Origin: Bacteroidota bacterium
GTDB taxonomy: Bacteria > Bacteroidota > Bacteroidia > Bacteroidales > Prolixibacteraceae
Length of the DNA stretch: 9,189 nucleotides
Assembly: GCA_023488865.1 (NCBI GenBank)
Contig: JAMDDG010000009.1
Coordinates: 1 to 9,189 of the forward strand
Reading direction: 5' to 3'
Within the stretch, counting starts at the first letter, position 1; each line of letters opens with the position of its first letter. Below are positions 1 through 7,110 of this stretch, piece by piece. The position numbers were made by a program, and so were the translations under genes. Below the pieces are notes generated by a model. It was not told where the DNA came from. It did no database searches and was given only the letters and a program-made list of their open reading frames with translations.

Positions 1-1524
1 TACAAAACAACCGATGATCATTATTTTACCCCTTCTGAGATTTATCGTTACATCAGGCTCCTGTCTGGCAAGCCAATATTTGAGGTGCACTATAACCCTA
101 AGCTGAACTATGCGAGAGACGAAGTAGCACACGTGATACAGGACGGTTATATCAGGACGTATTCAAAAATTCATCATGACGATTGCATCTACTTGTATTC
201 AAGTTTAAACCTCAATGCCATTTTGGACCATAAAGAGATTGAACTTAAAGAGACCCAATTTCTACTATTGTCGTATAACCAAAAATTGATAGATATTGAT
301 ATTAACCGCGTCTATCTTGAATACCAAAGGACAAAGGTTTATTGGTTAAACCTGACAAATCGTACAAAGCGGTATCAAAAATATACTGAGGAAATAATTA
401 GAAGTGTGTTGGTACTTAAACTAATGACGTTCCAGCAGTCCGGTGCAATTTTAGCGGCATTGACGACAAGTATCCCCGAAACAATCGGAGAAGTTCGCAA
501 TTGGGACTATCGTTTTTGCTGGTTACGGGATGCATCCATGTCTGTGAATACGTTACTTAGAGTGGGGCACTACAAATCTGCACAAGGTTTTTTAGGTTAT
601 ATTAAGAGAATTCTTCAATCAAAACACGATTCATTTCAGATCATGTATGGCATCAGAGGTGAAAGGGCCCTTACAGAAGTTGATTTGCCCCACTTGTCAG
701 GCTATAAGGAATCCAAGCCGGTTAGAATTGGAAATTCAGCCTACTCACAACGGCAAAATGATGTTTTTGGCTATCTGTTGAATGTTATCCTTCAATATTA
801 CCTCTTTTTTCCGGGCACACTTGATGAAATTGAAGAAATGTGGGAAACGGTCCGCAACATTGCCCGCACCGTTTCTACGCAATGGGAAAAACCAGATAAA
901 GGGATCTGGGAATTTAGAAAAGGGGAGAAACATTTTGTTTTCTCAAAAGTAATGAGCTGGGTTGCGATGGACAGGGCTACAAAGATCGCAGTTTTGCTTA
1001 ACAGAGGGTATTATGCCCAGGTATGGCAAGCCATAGCAGATAACATAAAAGAAGATGTAATGAAGAACGGATGGAAGGAGGAACTTCAAACATTCACCCA
1101 AACCTATTGCAATTCAGATCTTGACGCTTCTTTGCTTCTCATGGCCGAATATGGTTTTATTGACGCAGAGGATATAAAATACAAAAAAACCGTGATTGCG
1201 GTTAAAAATGCCCTCTATTATAACGGATTGATGTATCGGTACATTAATGCCGATGATTTTGGCAAACCAACCTCTTCGTTTACGATATGCACCTTTTGGT
1301 TAATCCAGGCTTTGTTCCAAATAGGAAGTGTAGAAGAAGCCAAAATTATATTTGACAACCTTTTGGTTTGCGCAAACCATTTGGGCCTTTTTAGCGAAGA
1401 TATCGATTTCGAAAAAAAAAGGCTATTGGGAAATTTTCCACAAGCCTATTCACATCTGGCTTTAATTAATACGGCCAGGCTATTTTCAGAAGAGGTTTAT
1501 GTTTCAAAATTTATCAAACCCTAA
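1..1524 (+). CDS. GH15 glycoside hydrolase (glucoamylase/trehalase-like), 5' end outside the window
   Basis: The frame is open from base 1, so the start lies upstream; an in-frame GTG at 85 is internal. About 507 codons are present, and bacterial GH15 enzymes of this type are about 600 residues, so roughly the first 100 residues (the N-terminal beta domain) are partly missing. Family marks are visible: the NWDYRFCWLRD block near 499-531 that opens the (alpha/alpha)6 barrel, GIWE at 901-912 whose Glu (910-912) fits the general acid, SKVMSW just after it, and FSED then LGNFPQAYSH at 1390-1455, where Glu 1396-1398 fits the general base. GH15 enzymes invert alpha-glucosidic bonds; members include glucoamylase, glucodextranase and a bacterial trehalase. 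No export signal can be judged because the N-terminus is absent. A trehalose synthesis gene nearby makes trehalase a reasonable but unproven guess. The stop overlaps the end of convergent nhaD by 11 bases. Confidence 0.9.
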   Translation, partial: YKTTDDHYFTPSEIYRYIRLLSGKPIFEVHYNPKLNYARDEVAHVIQDGYIRTYSKIHHDDCIYLYSSLNLNAILDHKEIELKETQFLLLSYNQKLIDIDINRVYLEYQRTKVYWLNLTNRTKRYQKYTEEIIRSVLVLKLMTFQQSGAILAALTTSIPETIGEVRNWDYRFCWLRDASMSVNTLLRVGHYKSAQGFLGYIKRILQSKHDSFQIMYGIRGERALTEVDLPHLSGYKESKPVRIGNSAYSQRQNDVFGYLLNVILQYYLFFPGTLDEIEEMWETVRNIARTVSTQWEKPDKGIWEFRKGEKHFVFSKVMSWVAMDRATKIAVLLNRGYYAQVWQAIADNIKEDVMKNGWKEELQTFTQTYCNSDLDASLLLMAEYGFIDAEDIKYKKTVIAVKNALYYNGLMYRYINADDFGKPTSSFTICTFWLIQALFQIGSVEEAKIIFDNLLVCANHLGLFSEDIDFEKKRLLGNFPQAYSHLALINTARLFSEEVYVSKFIKP

Positions 1525-2794
1525 TAGTCATTACCCATTGTTGTAATATATATAAAGCCAAACCGGCAAAAAAGCCCAATAGGGCCAGCCATGAAATGTT
1601 TTTCAGATACCAGAAAAAGTCGATTTTCTCGATTCCCATAACAGCCACGCCTGCCGCCGACCCAATAATGATGGCACTTCCGCCTGTTCCTGCCGAAAGG
1701 GCAATAAATTCCCAAAAAACATGGTCGGTTGGGAACATGTCTAAGCTAAACATACCCTGTGCAGCAGCAACTAACGGAACATTATCTATGATAGCAGAAA
1801 AAATACCTAAAAGCGTTCCGGTGATATATTCATTCTTTATGTGTTTAACCGTTAACTCGGCTAATTGGCCCAAAACCCCAAACGATTGAAGGGCGGAAAC
1901 AGCCAGTAAAATTCCAAGGAAGAAAAGGATGCTTGAGGTATCGATCTTTCGCAATGCATTGGTAACAGAATATTTATAACGTTCTTCGGGATGTTTGCCA
2001 TGATGAATAATACTACTTACAAACCAAATGATCCCCAACGCAAGCAACATTCCCATAAACGGGGGCATATGCGTTACGGTTTTAAATACGGGGACAAATA
2101 CCAGCAAACCAGTTCCGGTAAATAATAGGATGTTGCTTTCTTTTGGATGCTTGTTTTTTTGTTCATCCTTACTTTCTATCTTTTGATTTTTAAATTTTGT
2201 GGTTAAAATAAGCAGGGGAACTAAAGCGACAACCAAGCTTGGGAGGATTGTTTTGGCAATAATATTCAGGGGGGTAATTTGTCCGCCAATCCACAACATC
2301 GTAGTAGTGACATCTCCCAATGGCGACCATGCCCCACCTGCATTGGCTGCTATAATAACCATGGATACAAACCACAAACGATCATTCTTGTTGTGCAACA
2401 ACTTGCCACACAAAGAGGTCATGACAATGGCCGTGGTGAGGTTGTCCAAAATTGCCGAAAGGAAGAAAGTTATTAACGTAATCAATATCAATAGTTTAGG
2501 CTTCGATTGGGTGTGTATAGAACCCGTTATCAGGTCAAATCCGTTGTGAGAATCAACCACCTCCACAATGGTCATTGCCCCCAACAAGAAAAACAAGATG
2601 GCCGAGATTTCGCCTAAATGATGGATAAGCTCCCCTTCGGATTCAGCAATGGATGGTGCATAAAAAAAATAGATTAACCAACAAAATACACCGGTAACAA
2701 GGGCGGTTGCCGCTTTGTCAATCCTGATTTTATGCTCTGCGGCAATGGCAATATAGCCAAGTATAAATATTACTACTACTAATCCGGTCATCAT
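1514..2794 (-). CDS. nhaD: NhaD-family Na+/H+ antiporter
   Basis: This is a 426-residue hydrophobic protein of the ion transporter superfamily with about 11-12 membrane helices; NhaD antiporters expel Na+ (or Li+) from the cytoplasm in exchange for H+. Two inverted half-repeats each carry a conserved Asp-Asn pair in a helix break: AILDNLTTA (D117-N118) and AIIDNVPLVAA (D337-N338). Also diagnostic are NAGGAWSPLGD (151-161) and SAGTGGSA (367-374). The frame can be extended to a TTG at 2866, but that adds 24 residues with no membrane character and uses bases better explained as promoter. The ATG at 2794, immediately followed by a second ATG at 2791, starts just before the first helix (TGLVVVIFILGYIAIA), as in relatives; either could be used. 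It is transcribed divergently from otsAB and convergently with the GH15 gene. The context suggests sodium and osmotic stress physiology. Confidence 0.92.
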   Translation of the reverse strand: MMTGLVVVIFILGYIAIAAEHKIRIDKAATALVTGVFCWLIYFFYAPSIAESEGELIHHLGEISAILFFLLGAMTIVEVVDSHNGFDLITGSIHTQSKPKLLILITLITFFLSAILDNLTTAIVMTSLCGKLLHNKNDRLWFVSMVIIAANAGGAWSPLGDVTTTMLWIGGQITPLNIIAKTILPSLVVALVPLLILTTKFKNQKIESKDEQKNKHPKESNILLFTGTGLLVFVPVFKTVTHMPPFMGMLLALGIIWFVSSIIHHGKHPEERYKYSVTNALRKIDTSSILFFLGILLAVSALQSFGVLGQLAELTVKHIKNEYITGTLLGIFSAIIDNVPLVAAAQGMFSLDMFPTDHVFWEFIALSAGTGGSAIIIGSAAGVAVMGIEKIDFFWYLKNISWLALLGFFAGLALYILQQWVMTIRV

Positions 2795-2884
2795 TTTTCT
2801 GTGATTTACCCTAAAATTAATTAAATTTAAGCTGAATTTGAAAATAAAGGGATCATTCAGCGTCAATTAAAAAATATTGTAAAA
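2795..2884. promoter_or_regulatory. Divergent nhaD/otsAB control region with candidate nhaD promoter
   Basis: This 90-base AT-rich gap separates the two divergent start codons, so it should hold both promoters. On the minus strand TTG at 2866-2864, then 17 bases, then TATTTTC at 2846-2840 partly fits the Bacteroidota sigma-A pattern (-33 TTG, -7 TAnnTTTG); the last two positions of the -7 box do not match. It would give a leader of roughly 40 bases before 2794. No equally good plus-strand promoter was found for otsAB, and neither gene has a clear Shine-Dalgarno sequence. A perfect AT-only palindrome, TTAAATTTAA, sits at 2821-2830 but may be chance. Confidence 0.4.
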
Positions 2885-5113
2885 ATGGACAATAAAATAC
2901 AATTCGAAAGGTTGGTAATTGCCGCTTATCGTTTACCGTTTAAATTCACTAAGTTAAAAAACGGATACAAAGTAGTACAAAACTCCGGCGGTCTTGTTTC
3001 TGCGATCCTGTCTTTGTCCCAAAACTTCAAAAAAAGGAGCAGCTATATAGGCAATAATAAAATCGTTTGGGCTGGAATTGCTGAAAATTTACCCGACAAT
3101 TTCACCGCTAAAAAATTTGAAAATGAATTTTTTGAAATTGCTCCGGTTAATCTACCTCAAAAATTAAACGAATTATTTTATGGGGGTTTTTGTAACGGCC
3201 TCATTTGGCCTTTGTTCCACTATTTCCCTTCCTACAGCGTATTTGACAATGAAAATTTTAAAGCCTATGAGGAAGCCAATTTAAAATTCTGCGAAGAAAT
3301 TATAAAAATTATTAAACCTGGGGATTTTATTTGGGTACATGATTATCAATTGTTCCTTCTCCCTGAAATGATAAGAAAAAAAGTACCCGATGCAACGATT
3401 GGTTTTTTCCTGCATATCCCTTTCCCATCCTTCGAATTATTCAGGTTATTGCCCCACCATTGGCGCGGGAAAATTATTAACGGGATGTTAGGGGCCGATT
3501 TGATCGGATTTCATACGCAAGACTATACCCAACATTTTATCAAATCCGTTAAGCGGACTACCGGTTTCGAATGCCTTCAAAATGTAATCTACACCCCGAA
3601 GAGGCTCGTTAAGGCAGATACTTTTCCTATAGGAATAGACTATGAGAAATTTCATTCTGCTTGTTTGGATAAACACGTTTTAGCCGAGAAACAAAGGCTG
3701 AAAATCCATCTTTCAGATCAAAAGCTTGTCTTTTCTGTTGACAGGCTTGATTATTCAAAAGGTCTGTTACTAAAGCTCAAAGGGTATGAACTATTTCTTG
3801 AAAGGTTTCCCGGATGGCAATCAAAAGTCGTTTTTAATATGGTTGTTGTGCCTTCACGCGACAATATTAAAAGATACGAAAAAATGAAAAATGAAATAGA
3901 ATCAACGATAGGCCGTATCAATGGGAAATACAGCTCTTTAGCATGGCGGCCTATCATTTATCAATATAAATCATTGTCTTTTAATGAACTGGTAGCTTTA
4001 TATGACCTAAGTGATGTTGGCCTGATTACCCCTTTACGTGATGGGATGAACCTTGTTGCGAAGGAATATGTTGCTTGCCAGGTTGAAAACAAAGGGGTAT
4101 TAATCCTGAGTGAAATGGCTGGTGCAGCAGCAGAACTGAATGAAGCTTTAATAATTAACCCCACAGATAGCACTGAAATGGCCGAAGCTATTTTCAATGC
4201 CCTTGAAATGAAAACTGCAGAAAAGCATTCACGGCTGGAAAGGATGCAAAACCGAATTGCAACTTACAACGTATTTACCTGGGCTTTCGATTTTTTCAAT
4301 CAGACATTTAATACCAAAGAACAACAAAGATTAATAAGTGTTAGGGTTATTGACAAAAACAACTCATCGCAAATTGCTTCCGCTTACCAAAATGCGGATC
4401 ACCGAATTCTTTTTCTCGATTATGATGGCACGCTTGTTCCGTTTTCCAAATACCCTGAACTGGCCACTATAGATAGAAGCACGTTGGAAATCATAAGAAA
4501 ATTGGCCGAAGATCCTAAAAATCAAATTGTCATCATAAGTGGAAGGGATAAAAATTTTCTTGAAAGACAATTCAAGGAGATGAATGTCACTTTGGTTGCC
4601 GAACATGGTTATTTTATTAAAAGTGCGGGTAGTAATTGGGAAACAACAATCACGATAGATTCTCAATGGAAAGAGGCGGTAATGAAAATTCTTATCGAAT
4701 ATGTGAATCGTTGCAACGGCTCTTTTGTTGAAGAAAAAACAGGCAGCATCGCCTGGCATTATCGAAATTCAGATCCTGATTTTGCCTTACTACGCCTTCA
4801 CGAACTACGGGACGACCTTGCCGAAATAATCCGCGTAAGCCATAATAAGGATATCGAAATACTTGAAGGGAACAATGTCTTGGAAGTAAAGAGTGGAAAA
4901 TACGATAAAGGTCAGGCAGCGCTTGCTTTAATGAAGAACAAACATTTCGATTTTATCTTTGCTGCCGGGGATGACAAAACCGATGAATTTCTTTTCAAAG
5001 TGTTGCCAGCTTCGGCATACACCATAAGGATTGGTCTAAGTTCTTCATTCGCTAAGTACAAGGTGCCTGACATTCCTTTCTTGTTGAAATTATTGAAGGG
5101 AATGGAGCCTTGA
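2885..5113 (+). CDS. otsAB: Bifunctional trehalose-6-phosphate synthase/phosphatase (OtsA-OtsB fusion)
   Basis: The 742-residue cytoplasmic enzyme makes trehalose in two steps: UDP-glucose plus glucose-6-phosphate gives trehalose-6-phosphate, which is then dephosphorylated. Residues about 8-475 are a GT20 synthase: R16 in YRLPF, the glycine loop NSGGLVSA (33-40), W108 in LIWPLFHY, VHDYQL (H152, D153), VDRLDYSKG (285-293, with phosphate-binding R287 and K292) and LRDGMNLVAKEY (D386, E394), all matching E. coli OtsA. Residues about 505-742 are a HAD-type phosphatase: DYDGTL (nucleophile D512, acid/base D514), ISGR (S552), AEHG (E573), EVKSGKYDKG (E667, K669) and GDDKTDE (D696, D697, D700). Both catalytic sets look intact, so two active halves are expected. 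The ATG at 2885 sits a few residues before the first strand, as in OtsA. The residues before RLP are AAY rather than the usual SN. Confidence 0.96.
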   Translation: MDNKIQFERLVIAAYRLPFKFTKLKNGYKVVQNSGGLVSAILSLSQNFKKRSSYIGNNKIVWAGIAENLPDNFTAKKFENEFFEIAPVNLPQKLNELFYGGFCNGLIWPLFHYFPSYSVFDNENFKAYEEANLKFCEEIIKIIKPGDFIWVHDYQLFLLPEMIRKKVPDATIGFFLHIPFPSFELFRLLPHHWRGKIINGMLGADLIGFHTQDYTQHFIKSVKRTTGFECLQNVIYTPKRLVKADTFPIGIDYEKFHSACLDKHVLAEKQRLKIHLSDQKLVFSVDRLDYSKGLLLKLKGYELFLERFPGWQSKVVFNMVVVPSRDNIKRYEKMKNEIESTIGRINGKYSSLAWRPIIYQYKSLSFNELVALYDLSDVGLITPLRDGMNLVAKEYVACQVENKGVLILSEMAGAAAELNEALIINPTDSTEMAEAIFNALEMKTAEKHSRLERMQNRIATYNVFTWAFDFFNQTFNTKEQQRLISVRVIDKNNSSQIASAYQNADHRILFLDYDGTLVPFSKYPELATIDRSTLEIIRKLAEDPKNQIVIISGRDKNFLERQFKEMNVTLVAEHGYFIKSAGSNWETTITIDSQWKEAVMKILIEYVNRCNGSFVEEKTGSIAWHYRNSDPDFALLRLHELRDDLAEIIRVSHNKDIEILEGNNVLEVKSGKYDKGQAALALMKNKHFDFIFAAGDDKTDEFLFKVLPASAYTIRIGLSSSFAKYKVPDIPFLLKLLKGMEP

Positions 5114-5423
5114 ATATCTATTATTGAATCACGTATCTCACTTTCAAAAATTACTTATCCGCTTGCCGGGATTCTTCTTCCGTCGGGAAACTGTCGTGAT
5201 TCCAAAGATGTGAAAACGGATGAAAAGGATTTTACTCGAATTCTCACTATCTCATGTCTATCCACCTGGGAATGAGCGATAATTCTGCTTTACCGGGAAT
5301 GTTGTTCTGAAGATTTTACGGCCTGGCCAAAGATTTCTACCTGAATTTTACTTAACAGGATAACTATACCCCGTTTTTTTGTAGTTTAGTCAAAAATCAA
5401 GACATACAAAAAATAATCAAAAT
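5114..5423. other. 310-base intergenic region without a convincing gene
   Basis: After the otsAB stop no credible gene is seen on either strand. In the otsAB frame the sequence stays open for 53 more codons, to a TGA at 5273-5275, but this stretch has no ATG, no recognisable family and begins behind a phosphatase C-terminus that already looks complete. It could be chance or a decayed remnant. No strong stem-loop terminator followed by a T-run was found by eye. The last 60 or so bases become very A-rich and carry the candidate promoter of the following gene. Confidence 0.5.
5382..5389 (+). promoter_or_regulatory. Candidate Bacteroidota -7 element upstream of the DUF1761 gene
   Basis: TAGTTTAG matches five of the six fixed positions of the Bacteroidota -7 pattern TAnnTTTG. 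It lies 34 bases before the ATG at 5424 and is followed by an A-rich, SD-less leader, which is normal for this phylum. No clear TTG is found at the expected -33 spacing, so support is modest. Confidence 0.3.
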
Positions 5424-5843
5424 ATGGAAATTTTAGCAACTTTTGCCAAAGTGAATATATGGGCGGTCATCTTAGCCGGATTTTCCTATCTTATCGTGGG
5501 TGCGTTGTGGTATTCACCTTTGTTGTTCGGCAAACAATGGATCCGATTGAACGGATTTACCGACGAAGACTTCAAATCAAATAAACCCATGTGGTTAATT
5601 ACAGTTTTATCGTTTCTCTCCGGTGCCATTGCTTCTTTTTTGATCTCAATGGTACTTGGACCAAATTCAAGTGCGTCATTTGGAGCTATTATCGGCGCAA
5701 TCGTTGCCATTTTCTGGATCACCATGTCTAAACTGACTTTGGTATTATTTGAAAACCAACCGATTAAACTCTTTTTGCTTCATGCAGGTTTTGATGTGCT
5801 CTCTTTTATGGTCATGGGGGCTATCGTCGGGTTTTGGCGTTAG
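5424..5843 (+). CDS. DUF1761-family small integral membrane protein
   Basis: The 139-residue protein has four predicted membrane helices, at about residues 10-33, 56-78, 86-108 and 114-137, and almost no soluble part. The N-terminal pattern (NIWAVILAGFSYLIVGALWY followed by SPLLFGKQWIRLNGFTDED) is the hallmark of DUF1761, a family of unknown function common in Bacteroidota. The length is normal for the family. The ATG at 5424 starts about ten residues before the first helix and no better upstream start exists. The next gene begins 11 bases after the stop, so the two are probably cotranscribed. A spot count of one 60-base line (5581-5640) gives 22 G+C, closer to the left-hand genes than to the GC-richer genes that follow. 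No enzymatic motif is visible, and a function should not be assigned. Confidence 0.85.
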   Translation: MEILATFAKVNIWAVILAGFSYLIVGALWYSPLLFGKQWIRLNGFTDEDFKSNKPMWLITVLSFLSGAIASFLISMVLGPNSSASFGAIIGAIVAIFWITMSKLTLVLFENQPIKLFLLHAGFDVLSFMVMGAIVGFWR

Positions 5844-5854
5844 ATTTTAAACGG

Positions 5855-7066
5855 ATGAGAAAAATACTACTATTCTTCCTGGCGCTTTCCAGTATTTCAA
5901 TTCACGGCTTTTCCCAGCCATTGTCGCCATCGGCCAAGGTTAGTTTGCTAATCTGCGCTCCCGGCAATGAAATATACTCCTATTTTGGCCATGCGGCGAT
6001 TCGGGTCAATGATCCGTTGTATGAGAAGGATATTGTGTTTAACTATGGAGTCTTTGATTTCATGGCGCCCCATTTTTACTGGCGTTTTGCCAAGGGAGAA
6101 ACCGACTACATGCTGGCGGTTCAGCGGATGGATTCATTTATGCAGGAATACCACGAAGAACAGCGCAGGGTGGTCGAGTATGAGCTGATGTTGACTCCTG
6201 CAGAACGGGAATCCCTTTATGAGGCGCTGGTCGAAAATTACAAACCTGAGAACCGGATTTACCGTTACAACCATTTCGACGACAATTGCGCCACCAGGGT
6301 TCGTGATCAGCTGGAAAAGGCCGTTGGGGGGAATATCAAATACGATACTTCCGGCGACGAAAGGTTATCGTTCAGAAATTTGATCGACCGCTATATCCAG
6401 GACAACAGTTGGGGCGGATTAGGGATCAAGCTGGCGCTGGGCATTCCTACCGACCGCCTTGCAAATTTTTCGCAGAAAATGTTTTTGCCCGATTATCTGG
6501 GGAATGACATGGCAAGGGCGCAGGTCATCAGAGGAGGCATTGCTTCACCGCTGACCAAACCGGCCCAGGTAATTTTTGACGCGCCCGCTTTTGTACCTGC
6601 CTTTTCGTTAACATCCCCGGCAGTCGTCATTCTCTTCTTTCTTGTACTTGTGCTCGCCCTTACTTTCCTGGAAAGGAAAAAGAAAAGAAGGTTTATCTGG
6701 CTGGATGTCTGCGTTTTTGTGGCGTTGGGTATCGCGGGGATGATCCTGTTTTTCACCACCTTTATCTCTGTGATGCCATCCGCCAAGTGGAATCTCAATC
6801 TTATTTGGGCATTCCCGGTTCATTTTCTGGTGGGTATTTTGTGGCTATTCCCTTCCATGCGGCCAAAGTTAAACTGGTATATTCGCCTGACAGCCCATGT
6901 TACCACTTTATTTCTTATTTCAATCTATTTTCTTCCCCAAACCTTCCACTGGCTGGTGGTGCCACTTTGTTTGATATTGCTGATGCGGACTGGCGTGTAT
7001 TTGCCCGGAATAAAACAGTTACGATTGTTTGTCCGGAGTAAATCATTCATCGCTGCCGCTGAATAA
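5855..7066 (+). CDS. Lnb_N/DUF4105 protein: exported His/Cys domain plus C-terminal membrane helices
   Basis: This is a 403-residue protein. An in-frame TTG at 5834 overlaps the previous gene; the ATG at 5855 is preferred because it directly begins a signal peptide (MRKILLFFLALSSISIHGFS, cleavage near residue 20). Residues about 25-235 match the DUF4105/Lnb_N domain, first known as the N-terminal part of some lacto-N-biosidases: CAPGNEIYSYFGHAAIRV, FNYGVFDF, PENRIYRYNHFDDNCATRVRD. H46 (FGHAAIR) and C145 (DDNCATR) are family-conserved. After a linker come about five membrane helices, at roughly 255-273, 282-304, 313-333, 343-361 and 363-377, with a basic cluster ERKKKRR after the first. The N-terminal domain is therefore expected in the periplasm, anchored to the inner membrane. 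It lies 11 bases after the DUF1761 stop and 44 before the GH92 start. The substrate is unknown; an amidase, peptidase or acyl-transfer role is only a guess from the His/Cys pattern. Confidence 0.85.
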   Translation: MRKILLFFLALSSISIHGFSQPLSPSAKVSLLICAPGNEIYSYFGHAAIRVNDPLYEKDIVFNYGVFDFMAPHFYWRFAKGETDYMLAVQRMDSFMQEYHEEQRRVVEYELMLTPAERESLYEALVENYKPENRIYRYNHFDDNCATRVRDQLEKAVGGNIKYDTSGDERLSFRNLIDRYIQDNSWGGLGIKLALGIPTDRLANFSQKMFLPDYLGNDMARAQVIRGGIASPLTKPAQVIFDAPAFVPAFSLTSPAVVILFFLVLVLALTFLERKKKRRFIWLDVCVFVALGIAGMILFFTTFISVMPSAKWNLNLIWAFPVHFLVGILWLFPSMRPKLNWYIRLTAHVTTLFLISIYFLPQTFHWLVVPLCLILLMRTGVYLPGIKQLRLFVRSKSFIAAAE

Positions 7067-7079
7067 AATAGAATAAAAT
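7061..7079. repeat. Short tandem 9-base repeat
   Basis: GAATAAAAT occurs twice with one base between, the first copy covering the stop codon of the DUF4105 gene. It is probably chance in AT-rich spacer sequence, and no function is evident. Confidence 0.4.
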
Positions 7080-7110
7080 CTCAATCCAATTACAAAAATC
7101 GTAGTTTGAC

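Noticed and set aside
85..87. GTG as the true start of the GH15 gene.
   Set aside because: The frame is open back to base 1 with plausible protein sequence (YKTTDDHYFTPSEIYRYIRL), and the family needs about 100 more residues at the N-terminus.
2821..2830. TTAAATTTAA palindrome as an operator site between nhaD and otsAB.
   Set aside because: It is built only of A and T in a very AT-rich spacer, where such palindromes arise easily by chance, and no second copy was found.
4364..4759. A 131-codon minus-strand open frame opposite the phosphatase domain of otsAB.
   Set aside because: The opposite strand encodes a complete HAD phosphatase with all motifs, so this frame is an antisense by-product.
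5834..5836. TTG as the start of the DUF4105 gene, overlapping the DUF1761 gene.
   Set aside because: It would put seven residues before a textbook signal peptide that begins at the ATG at 5855.
7102..7108. TAGTTTG just before the GH92 start as a -7 promoter box.
   Set aside because: It ends two bases before the ATG at 7111, leaving almost no leader, and it has one base too few to fit TAnnTTTG.
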